NCBI GenBank assembly: GCA_038225475.1
Contig: JBBRRA010000003.1
Location: 186,001 to 250,000, forward strand
DNA length: 64,000 bases
Reading direction: 5' to 3'
DNA from: Polymorphobacter_B sp038225475
Lineage (GTDB): Bacteria > Pseudomonadota > Alphaproteobacteria > Sphingomonadales > Sphingomonadaceae
Both the position numbers and the translations under genes were made by a program. Numbering within the stretch: the first letter of the stretch is position 1; each line of letters starts with the position of its first letter. The notes under the pieces are model-generated. The model was not told where the DNA came from, made no database searches, and saw nothing but the letters and a program-made list of their open reading frames with translations. Shown piece after piece: positions 35,966 to 45,011 of this stretch.

Positions 35966-37515
35966 TTCAGCAGCGACCCGAGAATCCCGCGGATCAGCTG
36001 GCCGCCCAGCTTGCCGCCAAGCTGCCGCCCGACCGAACTCGCAACCGAGCGCGCCGCCGAGACCAGCATCTTTTCACCGAGCGACGCCGGTTGCGGGCGG
36101 GCCGCGGCAGTCGCTTGACTGGCAGCGACGCGCGCCGCCTGCGCATCCGCCTGCGCCTGAACCTTTGCCGCAATCGCCGCCGCTTTCTGCTCGGCGGTGA
36201 GCGCTGCGGCCGCGTCGGCGCTGGCTTGGGCGGCAGCGGATTTGGCGTTCAGAATCTCATAGGCGCTCGCGCGGTCGATGATGGTGTCGTATTTGCCCGC
36301 GAACGCCGAGGTGTCGATCATCACCTTGCGCTCCGCCGCCGTGATCGGGCCGACGCGCGACCGCGGCGGCGCGACCAGCGTGCGTTCGACCGGCGACGGC
36401 GCGCCGTCTTCGCCCAATGTCGAGACCAGCGCCTCGCCGACTTTAAGCTGGGTGATGATCGTCGCGACATCGACATCGGGGTTGGCGCGGAAGGTTTGCG
36501 CCGCCGCCGTCACTGCCTTTTGATCGCGCGGGGTAAACGCGCGCAGCGCATGCTGAACGCGGTTACCGAGCTGCCCGGCGACGGTTTCGGGCACATCGAT
36601 CGGGTTTTGCGTGATGAAATAAACGCCGCACCCCTTCGAGCGGATCAGCCGCACAACCTGTTCGATCTTGTCGAGCAGCGCCTTGGGCGCATCGTCGAAC
36701 AGCAGGTGCGCTTCGTCGAAGAAGAACACCATCACCGGCTTGGCCGGGTCGCCGACTTCGGGCAGCGTGGTGAACAGCTCGTTGAGCAGCCACAGCAGGA
36801 ACGTCGCGTATAATTGCGGCGACTGCATCAGCTTGTCGGCGGCAAGGATGTTGACCTGCCCGTGTCCGGCGTCGTCGATCACGAGGAAATCGTGGATATC
36901 GAGCGCCGGTTCGCCGAAGAAATGCGCCGCGCCCTGGCTTTCGAGCTGGAGCAGCTGGCGCTGGATGCTGCCGACGCTGGCGCGCGTGACATTGCCGTAT
37001 TTCGCCGCAAGCTCCGCAGCATTGTCGGCGGCATAGGCGAGCATCGCCTGCAGATCCTTGAGGTCGAGCAGCAGCAGCCCGTTGTCGTCGGCGTATTTGA
37101 ACACCGCCGTCATCACGCCGCTTTGCGTATCGTTGAGCCCCATCAGCCGCGACAGCAGCAGCGGCCCCATGTCGAGAATGGTGGTGCGTACCGGGTGCCC
37201 GGCTTCGCCGAACAGGTCCCAGAACACCACCGGTGCCGCTTCGAATTTATAGCCGTCGAGGCCGATTTCGGCGGCGCGCGCCACTGTCCACGCAGCGGCC
37301 TGCGAGCCGGTCATCGCCATGCCGGCGATGTCGCCCTTAACATCGGCGAGGAAGACCGGCACGCCTTCGCGGCTCAGTTCTTCGGCAAGCGTTTGGAGCG
37401 TCACGGTTTTGCCGGTGCCGGTCGCGCCGGCGATCAGCCCGTGGCGGTTGGCGCGGCGCAGCACGAGTATCTGGGGATGCTGTTCGCCCTTGCCGATATA
37501 GATGCTGTCCGCCAC
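35962..37515 (-). CDS. HerA-like ATPase (DUF853 family)
   Basis: A 517-residue P-loop ATPase of the HerA/FtsK superfamily. Walker A is GATGTGKTVTL (about residues 30-40); Walker B-like VMVFFFDEAHLLFDDAP and a sensor region YFITQNPIDVP follow. The C-terminal 110 residues are Ala/Gln-rich and helical (AAQASADAAAALTAEQKAAAIAAK style), ending in a Gly/Leu-rich tail. Such proteins are annotated as helicases or DNA-pumping ATPases without a clear role; no NurA nuclease is nearby. GTG at 37515 after GGGGAG was chosen because MADSIYIGKGEQHPQ-type N-termini are usual for the family; the long upstream extension is antisense to the next gene. Confidence 0.87.
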   Translation of the reverse strand: MADSIYIGKGEQHPQILVLRRANRHGLIAGATGTGKTVTLQTLAEELSREGVPVFLADVKGDIAGMAMTGSQAAAWTVARAAEIGLDGYKFEAAPVVFWDLFGEAGHPVRTTILDMGPLLLSRLMGLNDTQSGVMTAVFKYADDNGLLLLDLKDLQAMLAYAADNAAELAAKYGNVTRASVGSIQRQLLQLESQGAAHFFGEPALDIHDFLVIDDAGHGQVNILAADKLMQSPQLYATFLLWLLNELFTTLPEVGDPAKPVMVFFFDEAHLLFDDAPKALLDKIEQVVRLIRSKGCGVYFITQNPIDVPETVAGQLGNRVQHALRAFTPRDQKAVTAAAQTFRANPDVDVATIITQLKVGEALVSTLGEDGAPSPVERTLVAPPRSRVGPITAAERKVMIDTSAFAGKYDTIIDRASAYEILNAKSAAAQASADAAAALTAEQKAAAIAAKVQAQADAQAARVAASQATAAARPQPASLGEKMLVSAARSVASSVGRQLGGKLGGQLIRGILGSLLK

Positions 37516-37621
37516 GCCTGCTGCTCCCCGATTAGGTCCAGTTCGGACTAGCCGGTTTCCCGGCTCGGTTGAAGCGCCACGAAACACGGTTAAGCTGATC
37601 GCGATCAACAGGGGGAACGCG

Positions 37622-38026
37622 ATGATCCGATTTCTACTTCCCGTCGCACTGCTCGTCGCGACGGGGGCATCGGCGGCCGCGCCGGTCTGCGACGGCCAGC
37701 TGGTGACGATGCGCGTGTCGAAGCTCAAGCCCGGCGGGTCGATGGCGGGGCTGATCGAGGCGTTCAAGGCGAACGCGGCGTGGTACAAGGCCAAGGGGCT
37801 CGCCGATGTCGGCTTTGCGATGGCCCCGGTGATGCTGCCCGTCGACGGCACGATGAAGCCGTCGGTCGATCAGTTGGTGACGCTGCATATCAACGGCGCC
37901 AAAGCCCCCGAGCACAAGGGCGATGCCGCATGGGCGGCGTTCGTCGACAAGTATAAGGCGAACTCGACGATCGCGTCGGAAACGCGGATGTGCCTGCCCA
38001 AGGGGACGATGCTGACAGTTAAGTAA
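37622..38026 (+). CDS. Small exported protein, unknown function
   Basis: A 134-residue protein with a signal peptide (FLLPVALLVATGASAAA, cleavage near residue 20) and two cysteines (PVCDGQ and RMCLPKG) that may form a disulfide bridge. The mature part, with KLKPGGSMAGLIEAFKANAAWYKAKG, resembles small dimeric alpha/beta-barrel (stress-response or ABM-like) proteins, but this is a weak impression. AGGGGGAA precedes ATG 37622; the frame extends upstream without a better start. It is divergent from the HerA-like gene and convergent with the HtrA gene. Confidence 0.72.
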   Translation: MIRFLLPVALLVATGASAAAPVCDGQLVTMRVSKLKPGGSMAGLIEAFKANAAWYKAKGLADVGFAMAPVMLPVDGTMKPSVDQLVTLHINGAKAPEHKGDAAWAAFVDKYKANSTIASETRMCLPKGTMLTVK

Positions 38027-38039
38027 CCCTGGGCGAACG

Positions 38040-38071
38040 CCGCGCTTCCCGCACACCGGCGGGAAGCGCGG
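38040..38071. terminator. Strong hairpin between convergent genes
   Basis: A perfect 13-bp stem (CCGCGCTTCCCGC / GCGGGAAGCGCGG) with a 6-nt loop lies between the stop codons of the small exported protein and the HtrA protease. A T-run occurs only a few bases later on the + strand. A bidirectional terminator is the simplest reading. Confidence 0.7.
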
Positions 38072-38078
38072 GCCGCGG

Positions 38079-39671
38079 TTACTTTTTGGCCTGCAGCTTG
38101 ATGCCGATATAGCGCGGCGGGATCGCCGAGCGTTGCACCAGCATCAGCACGGTATCGCGCCCGGCCTTGCGCGCTTCGTCGACTGCCGCAGCAGCGGCAA
38201 CCGGCGTCGGGGTCGGGCGCTGGTTGATCGACAGGATGACGTCGCCGCGCTGCAACCCTTCGGCAGCGGCATCGCTGTTCGGATCGAGCGAGGCGATCAC
38301 CACGCCCTGCACCGTCGGCGCAAGCTTGAGCTGCGTCCGGACATCGGCGGTCAGCGGCTGCAGCGTGATGCCGAGCGACTGACGTGCCGCCTCGGTGCCC
38401 GGCACCTTGCCGGCATCCGGCGCGGCAGGGGTATCGTCGGCTTCGGGGGTGCCGCGCACCACGGCTTCGGACGGGCGCTGGATGATCTGCGCGGTCAGTG
38501 TCTGACGCTTGCCGTCGCGGATCACTTCGATCGGCACCTTGGCGCCGATCGGTGTGCCCGCTACGATCAGGCTGAGGGTGTTGTCGAACGTCACGTCCTG
38601 ATTGGCGACGCGGACGACGACATCGCCCTGCTTGACGCCGGCGCGCGACGCCGGGCCGGTCGGCTCGACCGACGCGACAATCTCGCCGCGGTCCTTGGGC
38701 AGGCCCAGCCCGGCGGCGATATCGGCGGTCACCGGCTGGATGCCGACGCCGAGATAGCCGCGCTTGACGGTGCCACCGGCGCGCAGCTGCTGGATGACTG
38801 GCGCTGCCTGCTCGGCGGGGATGGCAAAGCCCAGCCCGACGTTGCCGCCGGTCGGCGAAAAGATCGCGGTGTTGATGCCGATCACATTGCCGTCGATGTC
38901 GAACAGTGGCCCGCCCGAATTGCCCTGATTGATCGACGCATCGGTCTGGATATAGCGGTCATACTGCCCCGCGCCGATGTTGCGATGCAACGCCGACACG
39001 ATGCCCGCGGTCACCGTGCCGCCCAGCCCGAACGGGTTGCCGATCGCGATCACCCAGTCGCCGACGCGCGCCGCGGTGCTGTTACCGAATTTGACATAGG
39101 GCAGGTCCTTCGCGTCGATCTTGAGCAGCGCAAGGTCCGACAGCGTGTCGCGGCCGATCAGCTTGGCCTTATATTCGCGGCGGTCGGACAGCGTCACGGT
39201 GATCGACTCGACCGGCGATTTGCCCTCGCCGCCCGAAATCACATGATTGTTGGTGACGATATAGCCAGTCGGATCGACGATGAAGCCGCTGCCGAGCGAG
39301 GTCGCCTCGCGCGTTACCGGCTCGCCGCCGGCACCCTGCTGCTCCTGGAAACGGCGGAACAGGTCCTCGAGCGGATTGCCCGAACCAGCACCGCCGCCAC
39401 CGCCGCCCGGACCGGCCTTGGGGAAGCCACCAACCTCGACCTTTTGCGTTGTCGAGACGTTGACCACGGCGGGAGCGAGCTTCGCCGTGAGGTCGGCAAA
39501 GCTCCGCGGCGCGCCCATCGGGCCGCTCAGCGGCGTGGCCGGGGCGGTGGCATTCTGCGCGGGCGGGGCGAGCGCCTGCGGCGTTGCGATCTGCGCGCCC
39601 GCCGGTAGCAGCAACGCGCCAGTGCCGGCGATCAGCACGAGTGCGGGGATCAGGCTGCGAGCGATACGCAC
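38079..39671 (-). CDS. Periplasmic HtrA/DegP-type serine protease with two PDZ domains
   Basis: A 530-residue protein with a signal peptide (IPALVLIAGTGALLLPAGAQ). The trypsin-like domain has the complete triad H143 (TNNHVISG), D179 (SDLALL) and S252 (QGNSGGP). A Gly-rich flexible LA-loop (about 87-120) and two PDZ domains (about 310-390 and 430-520) follow, with GYLGVGIQPV at the start of the first. It degrades or refolds misfolded periplasmic proteins. It lies downstream of hflK-hflC on the same strand with a 107-bp gap, a common alphaproteobacterial arrangement. DegQ/MucD-type cannot be separated from DegP by sequence alone. Confidence 0.94.
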   Translation of the reverse strand: MRIARSLIPALVLIAGTGALLLPAGAQIATPQALAPPAQNATAPATPLSGPMGAPRSFADLTAKLAPAVVNVSTTQKVEVGGFPKAGPGGGGGGAGSGNPLEDLFRRFQEQQGAGGEPVTREATSLGSGFIVDPTGYIVTNNHVISGGEGKSPVESITVTLSDRREYKAKLIGRDTLSDLALLKIDAKDLPYVKFGNSTAARVGDWVIAIGNPFGLGGTVTAGIVSALHRNIGAGQYDRYIQTDASINQGNSGGPLFDIDGNVIGINTAIFSPTGGNVGLGFAIPAEQAAPVIQQLRAGGTVKRGYLGVGIQPVTADIAAGLGLPKDRGEIVASVEPTGPASRAGVKQGDVVVRVANQDVTFDNTLSLIVAGTPIGAKVPIEVIRDGKRQTLTAQIIQRPSEAVVRGTPEADDTPAAPDAGKVPGTEAARQSLGITLQPLTADVRTQLKLAPTVQGVVIASLDPNSDAAAEGLQRGDVILSINQRPTPTPVAAAAAVDEARKAGRDTVLMLVQRSAIPPRYIGIKLQAKK

Positions 39672-39778
39672 AGATTATTCTCCTGGGTGGCTTCGGCCAA
39701 AGTTGGCGTCGGCGCGGCATGGACGATGCAAAGGGGCAACATGCAACCTCTAAATTCCGGCGGTGAACGCCAGCTTAA

Positions 39779-40627
39779 CTAACGCGCATTTCGGCGGCCT
39801 TCGAATTCGCGCAGGAACTCGTTGTTCGGCGTCAGCACCAGCGAGGTGCCGCTGCCGTCCTTGAACGCCACCTTGTACGACTGCATGGCGCGATAGAAAG
39901 CGTAGAAATCCGGGTCTTTGCCGAAGCTTTCGGCATAAATCCGCGCGGCGTTGGCGTCGGCCTCGGCCCCCACTAACTGCGCCTGTTTTTCGCCCTGCGC
40001 CCGGATCGTCAACGCTTCCTGCGCGCGCGCCGACCGCATCCGCGTGTACGCCGAATCGAGCGGCGCGCCGGTTGGCAGGTCGGCGCGCTTGATGCGCACA
40101 TCGATGATCTCGGCACCATATTGACGGGCCTGCTTGTTCACGCTCGCCTGGATGTCATCCATCAGCGTGGTGCGTTCCGGACTGAGCAGCGCGGCAAACG
40201 GCTGACGCCCCAGCTCGTTGCGGATCCGCGACGCCAGAATGCGCGCCAGCGCGTCCTTGGCACCGTCTTCGGTGCCGACGGTCTGGTACATTTGCTGCGG
40301 ATCGACGATGCGGAAGCGCGCGAACGCATCGACCACCAGCCGCAGCTGATCGGTCGACAGCACCGTCTGCTCGGGCATGTCGAGATCAAGCACGCGCTTG
40401 TCGATCAGCACGATGTTTTCGATGAACGGCACCTTGAGCGCGAGGCCGGCATCCGACGAGCCGAACTTCTCGCGCGGATCGAAGCCGTTGATGATGCGCT
40501 CGGGCTTGCCGAGCCGCAGCACGATCGCCTGCGTGGTTTCGGGCACGCGAAACAGGCTGCTCATCACGACGATGATCAGAACCGCGAGCAAAATCGCCCA
40601 CGGCAGCGGATTGCGGATCATCGTCAT
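39779..40627 (-). CDS. hflC: Protease modulator HflC
   Basis: A 282-residue SPFH/Band 7 protein with one N-terminal membrane helix (WAILLAVLIIVVMSSLF) and a periplasmic Band 7 domain beginning FRVPETTQAIVLRLGKPERI. With HflK it forms the large cage around the membrane protease FtsH and controls its access to substrates. The start is directly adjacent to the hflK stop (no gap), so they are coupled. The EGRRNAR-type C-terminus is short, as in most HflC proteins. Confidence 0.94.
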   Translation of the reverse strand: MTMIRNPLPWAILLAVLIIVVMSSLFRVPETTQAIVLRLGKPERIINGFDPREKFGSSDAGLALKVPFIENIVLIDKRVLDLDMPEQTVLSTDQLRLVVDAFARFRIVDPQQMYQTVGTEDGAKDALARILASRIRNELGRQPFAALLSPERTTLMDDIQASVNKQARQYGAEIIDVRIKRADLPTGAPLDSAYTRMRSARAQEALTIRAQGEKQAQLVGAEADANAARIYAESFGKDPDFYAFYRAMQSYKVAFKDGSGTSLVLTPNNEFLREFEGRRNAR

Positions 40628-41734
40628 CTACTTGGCCTGTACCGGCGGAGTGGCGGGGGTCGGTTCGGCAGTCCGTGCACGGCGCTGGACCTCGGGCAAC
40701 GGCAGATAGGCGGTGACGCTGCCCGGCTCGACGATCGTCTTGTCGGTCTTGGCGAGCACCTGCTCCATCGTTTCGAGATACATGCGCTTGCGCGTCACTT
40801 CGGGGGCCAGCTTGTACTGCGCATAAACCGCGTCGAACGCCGCTGTGGCACCCTGCGCCTGTGCCAGCACCTGCTGGGCATAGCCGCGCGCCTGGTTGAG
40901 TTTCTGCTGCGCGTCCTGCTGCGCTGCCGACACGTCCTTGAACGCCGCGTCGACCGCGCTCGGCGGGTCGGCCTGTTTGATGTCGACGCCGCGGACTTCG
41001 ATGCCCGAGCGGTAGTTGTCGAGCAGTTCCTGCATGCGGACGCGGACTTCCTCGGCAATCTGCGCCCGCTGCGGGCCAATCGCGTCGTTCAGCGTGGCGC
41101 GGCCGATTTCGGAGCGCATCGCCGATTCAGCGACTTCCTTGATCGTCGCCTGAGGCTCGGCAAGTACGAACAGGAACCGCTCTGGATCCTTGATCTTCCA
41201 GCGGACCGCATAGGCGATGTCGATGATATTCTGGTCGCCGGTCAGCATCAGATTTTCCGAAGTGCCGTCCGACGGCCCGATGTCGATCGAGTTGACCTGA
41301 TCGACCTTGGGCTTGACCACGGTGTCGATCGGCGCGGGCAGCTTGAAGTGGAACCCCGGCCCGGTGGTTTCGACATAGCGGCCAAAGCGCTGGACGATGC
41401 CACGCTCCGACGCCTGCACGCGGTACGACGACGAACTGATCAGCCAGATCGCGACGATCACACCGAGCCCGATCACGAACGGCGTGTTGCCCATCGAGCC
41501 GCCATTCGGCAGCGAATTGCGCAACTTGTCCTGACTGCGGCGCAGGAACGCATCGATGTCGTTGTTTCCCGACGGTCCACGGCCCGGCGGCGGGCGGCGT
41601 GGCGGACCTTCACCCCAAGGGGATTTCGGTCCACCACCGGAACCGCCACCGGAACCGCTGCCGCCCGAGCCGCCGCCACTGCCGCCGCTGCTCCACGGCC
41701 CGCCGGGCGTTTCGTTGTTGCTCTGCCAGGGCAT
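40628..41734 (-). CDS. hflK: FtsH protease activity modulator HflK
   Basis: A 368-residue SPFH protein. The N-terminal cytoplasmic tail is unusually Gly/Ser/Pro-rich (residues 9-50), followed by one membrane helix (FVIGLGVIVAIWLISSSS) and the Band 7 domain starting YRVQASERGIVQRFGRYVETTGPGFHFKLP. A long helical region (about 260-330) is rich in Ala/Gln, matching the cage-forming coiled coil. The start MPWQSNNETPGGPWS at 41734 is the usual alphaproteobacterial HflK N-terminus; a longer open frame lies antisense to mrp and was rejected. Partner of HflC in modulating FtsH. Confidence 0.94.
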   Translation of the reverse strand: MPWQSNNETPGGPWSSGGSGGGSGGSGSGGGSGGGPKSPWGEGPPRRPPPGRGPSGNNDIDAFLRRSQDKLRNSLPNGGSMGNTPFVIGLGVIVAIWLISSSSYRVQASERGIVQRFGRYVETTGPGFHFKLPAPIDTVVKPKVDQVNSIDIGPSDGTSENLMLTGDQNIIDIAYAVRWKIKDPERFLFVLAEPQATIKEVAESAMRSEIGRATLNDAIGPQRAQIAEEVRVRMQELLDNYRSGIEVRGVDIKQADPPSAVDAAFKDVSAAQQDAQQKLNQARGYAQQVLAQAQGATAAFDAVYAQYKLAPEVTRKRMYLETMEQVLAKTDKTIVEPGSVTAYLPLPEVQRRARTAEPTPATPPVQAK

Positions 41735-41836
41735 AGGGTTCCTGTACGTTTGCGTGATTGTGCAGTCGCTATATACGGTCCGCCCACACAGAATGCGAGA
41801 TGGCCGCGCACCTGCGGCAAACTGGGATAAATCGAC

Positions 41837-42868
41837 ATGGTTACGGTAACCGAAATCGCCGCTGCGCTGGCGGCAATCGCCGATCCGTCGGGCGGCGGCA
41901 GCATCATCGATTCCGCGCGCGCCGGAGGTTTGGTCGTCAAGGACGACGGCACCGCCGGGCTGGTCCTGTCGGTCGACGGGCTGGCCAAGGACGCCGCCGA
42001 ACGGCTGCGCGCTGCCGTCGAACTTGCGGTTCGCCGCGTCCCCGGCGTCACGGCGGCACGGCTGATCCTGACCGCCGAGCGCGGCGGCGAGGCGCTGGCG
42101 GCGCCTGCGGCCGGGCCGGTGCCGGGCATCCGCACGATCCTTGCGGTGGCAAGCGGCAAGGGCGGCGTCGGTAAATCGACTGTGGCGGCGAACCTGGCGG
42201 TGGCACTGGCGCGGCGCGGGCTGGCGATCGGGCTGCTCGATGCCGACATCTACGGCCCGTCGGTGCCGACGCTGCTCGGCATCGGCGCGCGCGCACAGCT
42301 TGACGGCAAGCGGCTGCTGCCGATCGCGGCGCACGGGATCAAGGCGCTGTCGATGGGGATGATGACCGATCCCGAAAAGGCGATCATCTGGCGCGGGCCG
42401 ATGGCGTCGTCGGCGATGCTGCAGATGGTCGAACAGGCCGATTGGGGCGTGCTCGACTGCCTCGTCGTCGATCTACCGCCCGGCACCGGCGACATTCAGC
42501 TGACGCTGGCGCAGAAGCTCAAACCCACCGGCGCGGTGATCGTCTCGACGCCGCAGGACCTCGCGCTGATCGACGCGCGCCGCGCCATCGCGATGTTCGC
42601 GCAGGTGCATGTCCCGGTGTTCGGCATCATCGAGAATATGAGCTATTTCGCCTGTCCCAAATGCGGCGAGCGCAGCGATATTTTCGGGCATGGTGGTGCT
42701 GCGGATACCGCAGCCGCGCTGGGCGTTGCATTCCTGGGTGAAATTCCGCTCGATGGCGCGCTGCGCGCTGCATCGGATGCGGGGTCGCCGCCGGCGGCGG
42801 GAGACGACCGTCACGGCGCTGTGTTTGCAGCGCTCGCGGCAACGGTGGCGGACGCGATCGGGATTTGA
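41837..42868 (+). CDS. apbC: Mrp/ApbC-type Fe-S cluster carrier ATPase
   Basis: A 343-residue protein of the Mrp/NBP35 family that carries and delivers iron-sulfur clusters. An N-terminal MIP18/DUF59-like region (about 1-90) is followed by the P-loop ATPase with the deviant Walker A GKGGVGKST (residues 107-115). VDLPPGTGDIQLTLAQ and NMSYFACPKCGERSDIFG supply the conserved CxxC that binds the cluster between subunits. It is divergent from hflK with 102 bp between starts, and followed 12 bp later by a CoA-binding protein gene. Confidence 0.94.
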   Translation: MVTVTEIAAALAAIADPSGGGSIIDSARAGGLVVKDDGTAGLVLSVDGLAKDAAERLRAAVELAVRRVPGVTAARLILTAERGGEALAAPAAGPVPGIRTILAVASGKGGVGKSTVAANLAVALARRGLAIGLLDADIYGPSVPTLLGIGARAQLDGKRLLPIAAHGIKALSMGMMTDPEKAIIWRGPMASSAMLQMVEQADWGVLDCLVVDLPPGTGDIQLTLAQKLKPTGAVIVSTPQDLALIDARRAIAMFAQVHVPVFGIIENMSYFACPKCGERSDIFGHGGAADTAAALGVAFLGEIPLDGALRAASDAGSPPAAGDDRHGAVFAALAATVADAIGI

Positions 42869-42880
42869 AGGAGACGGACC

Positions 42881-43309
42881 ATGCCGATTACCGATGATGC
42901 GGGCCTGCGCGACCTGCTGACCACCGCGCGCACCGTCGCGCTGGTCGGTATCTCGGACCGGCCCGAGCGCGCGTCGAACCATGTCATGGCGGCGCTGCAG
43001 GCGCACGGCTACCGCGTCTATCCGGTCAACCCGCAGATTACCGGTGAACATGTCCACGGCGAATTCGTCTGGCGCGAACTATCGCAGATCGGCGAGGCGA
43101 TCGACATCGTCGACGTGTTCCGCAAATCCTCCGAGGCCGGCGCCGTGGTCGATGCGGCCATCGCGGTCGGCGCGAAGGCGGTTTGGCTGCAGCTGGGCGT
43201 GACCGACGCCGCCGCCGCGGCGCGCGCCGAGGCAGCCGGGCTTAAGGTGGTGATGGACCGCTGCATGAAGATCGAGCTGGCCCGGCTGGGTGTGGCGGCG
43301 ATTGCCTAG
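42881..43309 (+). CDS. CoA-binding domain protein (YccU-type)
   Basis: A 142-residue single-domain Rossmann-like protein. ARTVALVGISDRPERASNHVMAALQAHGYRVYPVNPQ is the family N-terminus, followed by GEFVWRELSQIGEAIDIVDVFRKS and the C-terminal WLQLGVTDAAAAARAEAAGLKVVMDRCMKIE. It binds CoA or a related nucleotide; the role is unknown. GAAGGAG precedes the ATG. Probably co-transcribed with apbC. Confidence 0.92.
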   Translation: MPITDDAGLRDLLTTARTVALVGISDRPERASNHVMAALQAHGYRVYPVNPQITGEHVHGEFVWRELSQIGEAIDIVDVFRKSSEAGAVVDAAIAVGAKAVWLQLGVTDAAAAARAEAAGLKVVMDRCMKIELARLGVAAIA

Positions 43310-43433
43310 GCGCGGGGTATTCGCTTGAGTGGGGGCAGGGAAGCAAGGCCGCTTGCGACCCCTTTGCAGACATCCGCGCAGACCTCGAATATGCTCTATT
43401 GCGGTCATTCGAGTCGGCGGTCATCCATGCTGG

Positions 43434-44093
43434 ATGAACCGGACTGAACTCGACCAATCTCGTAGGCCCGCAAAAGCGATCGTCTTTGCAATCCTACTCC
43501 CGGTTTCACTGGTGCTGACAGCGACCACCAATCGGAACATCGGGCGGATATTGGATCTAACAGCGCCGTCGTTCGACTGGATCGCGACCGCAGCAATTCC
43601 ATCATTCCTTCTTATCGCCAGTCTTTTTATCGTTCTCGGGGACAGACACTCGTTGTCATGGCCCCGATCAGAAAAACTTGCCCAACGTTCCGTCGCCGGC
43701 CTTTCAGTTTTCTGGCTGTCCCTATGGCTCGGGGGATGCGTATTATCTTGGATCGCCACGGGCCATTGGACAAGGTACGCGTATGGCTGGCCGGCTGTGA
43801 GCGCGTTCCTGGCTTTTGGTCCGTTGGGTGAAGAGTTGCTCTTTCGCGGCCTCATATTTGGCTATGTCCGAGCTATCTGGCCGTCATCAGCATCCCCGGC
43901 CATAGCGGTTTCGACAATTGCATTCAGTCTCCACCATATTTCCTTGCATACCGCGCCACACGGGCTGGCCGTAGCCCAGCTTCTTTTTACTATTCCGATG
44001 GGCATCGTTTTTGCTCTTCTTCGCGAACGAACGGGCAGCGTCTGGCCTGGACTTTGGGTGCACATCGCGACCAATTTGCCGTCTGCGATTTAA
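43434..44093 (+). CDS. CPBP-family intramembrane metalloprotease (lower-GC gene)
   Basis: A 219-residue membrane protein of the CAAX protease / bacteriocin-processing (CPBP, Abi) family. Motif 1 is EELLFRG (E133, E134, R138), motif 2 has H167 and H168 in FSLHHIS, and motif 3 has H210 and N214 in WVHIATN, so all catalytic residues are present. About six hydrophobic segments are seen. CPBP enzymes process bacteriocins or regulatory membrane proteins; the target is unknown. ATG 43434 was chosen as the first start close to the first hydrophobic helix; an upstream in-frame start adds unrelated residues. Base composition is clearly lower in GC than both neighbours, suggesting acquisition. Confidence 0.85.
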   Translation: MNRTELDQSRRPAKAIVFAILLPVSLVLTATTNRNIGRILDLTAPSFDWIATAAIPSFLLIASLFIVLGDRHSLSWPRSEKLAQRSVAGLSVFWLSLWLGGCVLSWIATGHWTRYAYGWPAVSAFLAFGPLGEELLFRGLIFGYVRAIWPSSASPAIAVSTIAFSLHHISLHTAPHGLAVAQLLFTIPMGIVFALLRERTGSVWPGLWVHIATNLPSAI

Positions 44094-44104
44094 GACGTCT
44101 GGTT

Positions 44105-44124
44105 GAGCCGCAGCTAGCCGGCTC
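44105..44124. terminator. Weak hairpin terminator candidate after the CPBP gene
   Basis: GAGCCG/CGGCTC with an 8-nt loop, 12 bp after the CPBP stop, between convergent genes. No T-tract. Confidence 0.35.
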
Positions 44125-44198
44125 TTGATGCTCGGAAGCGGTCCGAACTAACCACCCCATTCCCGCCGCGCCCAGCCCCTGTCCATTTCAATCTCCGC

Positions 44199-45011
44199 CT
44201 ACCCCCGCCGCACCTTGCTGAGCGCTGCCACGCCGGCATTCAGTCTGGCGCGGACGTCTTCGGCGAGCGCGGGGGTGGCGGCCACCAGTCCGCGGACTTC
44301 GGGAACCGGGCGGTTGAAGCCGAGCGCGTCGCCGCCGCGTTCGGTGACGGCACCGCCCGCTTCGGTCAGGATCAGCGCGGCGGCAGCGACGTCCCATTCG
44401 GAAATCGTCCGCCCCTCGATGAACGCGTCCGCCTCGGCGCTGGCGACCTTGGCGATGCGGAGCGCCAGGCTGTTGGGCTTTTCCACCGCCACCGCATCCC
44501 AGCGTTCGGGCCAGAACGACGCCGTCAGCGTCGCAGGGTCGATCGGCATGGCGAGGCCGTTCATCGACTGCCGCCCGCTGACCGCGAGCCGGGTGCCGTT
44601 CAAATGTGCGCCGTGGCCGCGGAGCGCGACGAACAACTGCCCGCGCGCCGGGGCGGCGAGCGCGCCCATCAGCACGCGGCCGTCCTCGACCAGTGCGACC
44701 GACACCGCCCAGCCGGTGCGCCCGCGCAGGAAATCGCGCGTGCCGTCGATCGGATCGACCACCCAGACGCGGCGACGCGTCAGCCGGTCGGGCGCATCGG
44801 CGGTTTCTTCCGACAACCAGCCGTAATCGGCGCGCGGCCCGAGCAGCTGCGCCTTGAGATAGTCGTCGAGCGCCAAGTCGGCAGCGCAGACCGGATGACC
44901 GGGGGACTTTTCCCAGCGCGCGCCGCCGCCGGCTTCGAAATGCTGCATCGCCAGCCCGCCGGCGGCGCGCGTCACGCGGACCAGCAGCCCCAGATCTTCA
45001 CTCTCCGGCAA
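44199..45011 (-). CDS. cysQ: 3'(2'),5'-bisphosphate nucleotidase CysQ-type (inositol monophosphatase family)
   Basis: A 270-residue Mg2+-dependent, Li+-sensitive phosphatase. Metal ligands are in WLSEETADAP, VVDPIDGTRDFL (DPIDGT) and EWDVAAAALILTEAGG. The CysQ branch hydrolyses 3'-phosphoadenosine 5'-phosphate (PAP) left over after PAPS use, which would suit a cell with sulfotransferase activity; inositol monophosphatase activity is the alternative. The TTG start at 45011 lies 14 bp inside pmbA, preceded by GGGATGA; a GTG at 44975 is the alternative. Downstream partner of pmbA. Confidence 0.87.
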   Translation of the reverse strand: MPESEDLGLLVRVTRAAGGLAMQHFEAGGGARWEKSPGHPVCAADLALDDYLKAQLLGPRADYGWLSEETADAPDRLTRRRVWVVDPIDGTRDFLRGRTGWAVSVALVEDGRVLMGALAAPARGQLFVALRGHGAHLNGTRLAVSGRQSMNGLAMPIDPATLTASFWPERWDAVAVEKPNSLALRIAKVASAEADAFIEGRTISEWDVAAAALILTEAGGAVTERGGDALGFNRPVPEVRGLVAATPALAEDVRARLNAGVAALSKVRRG

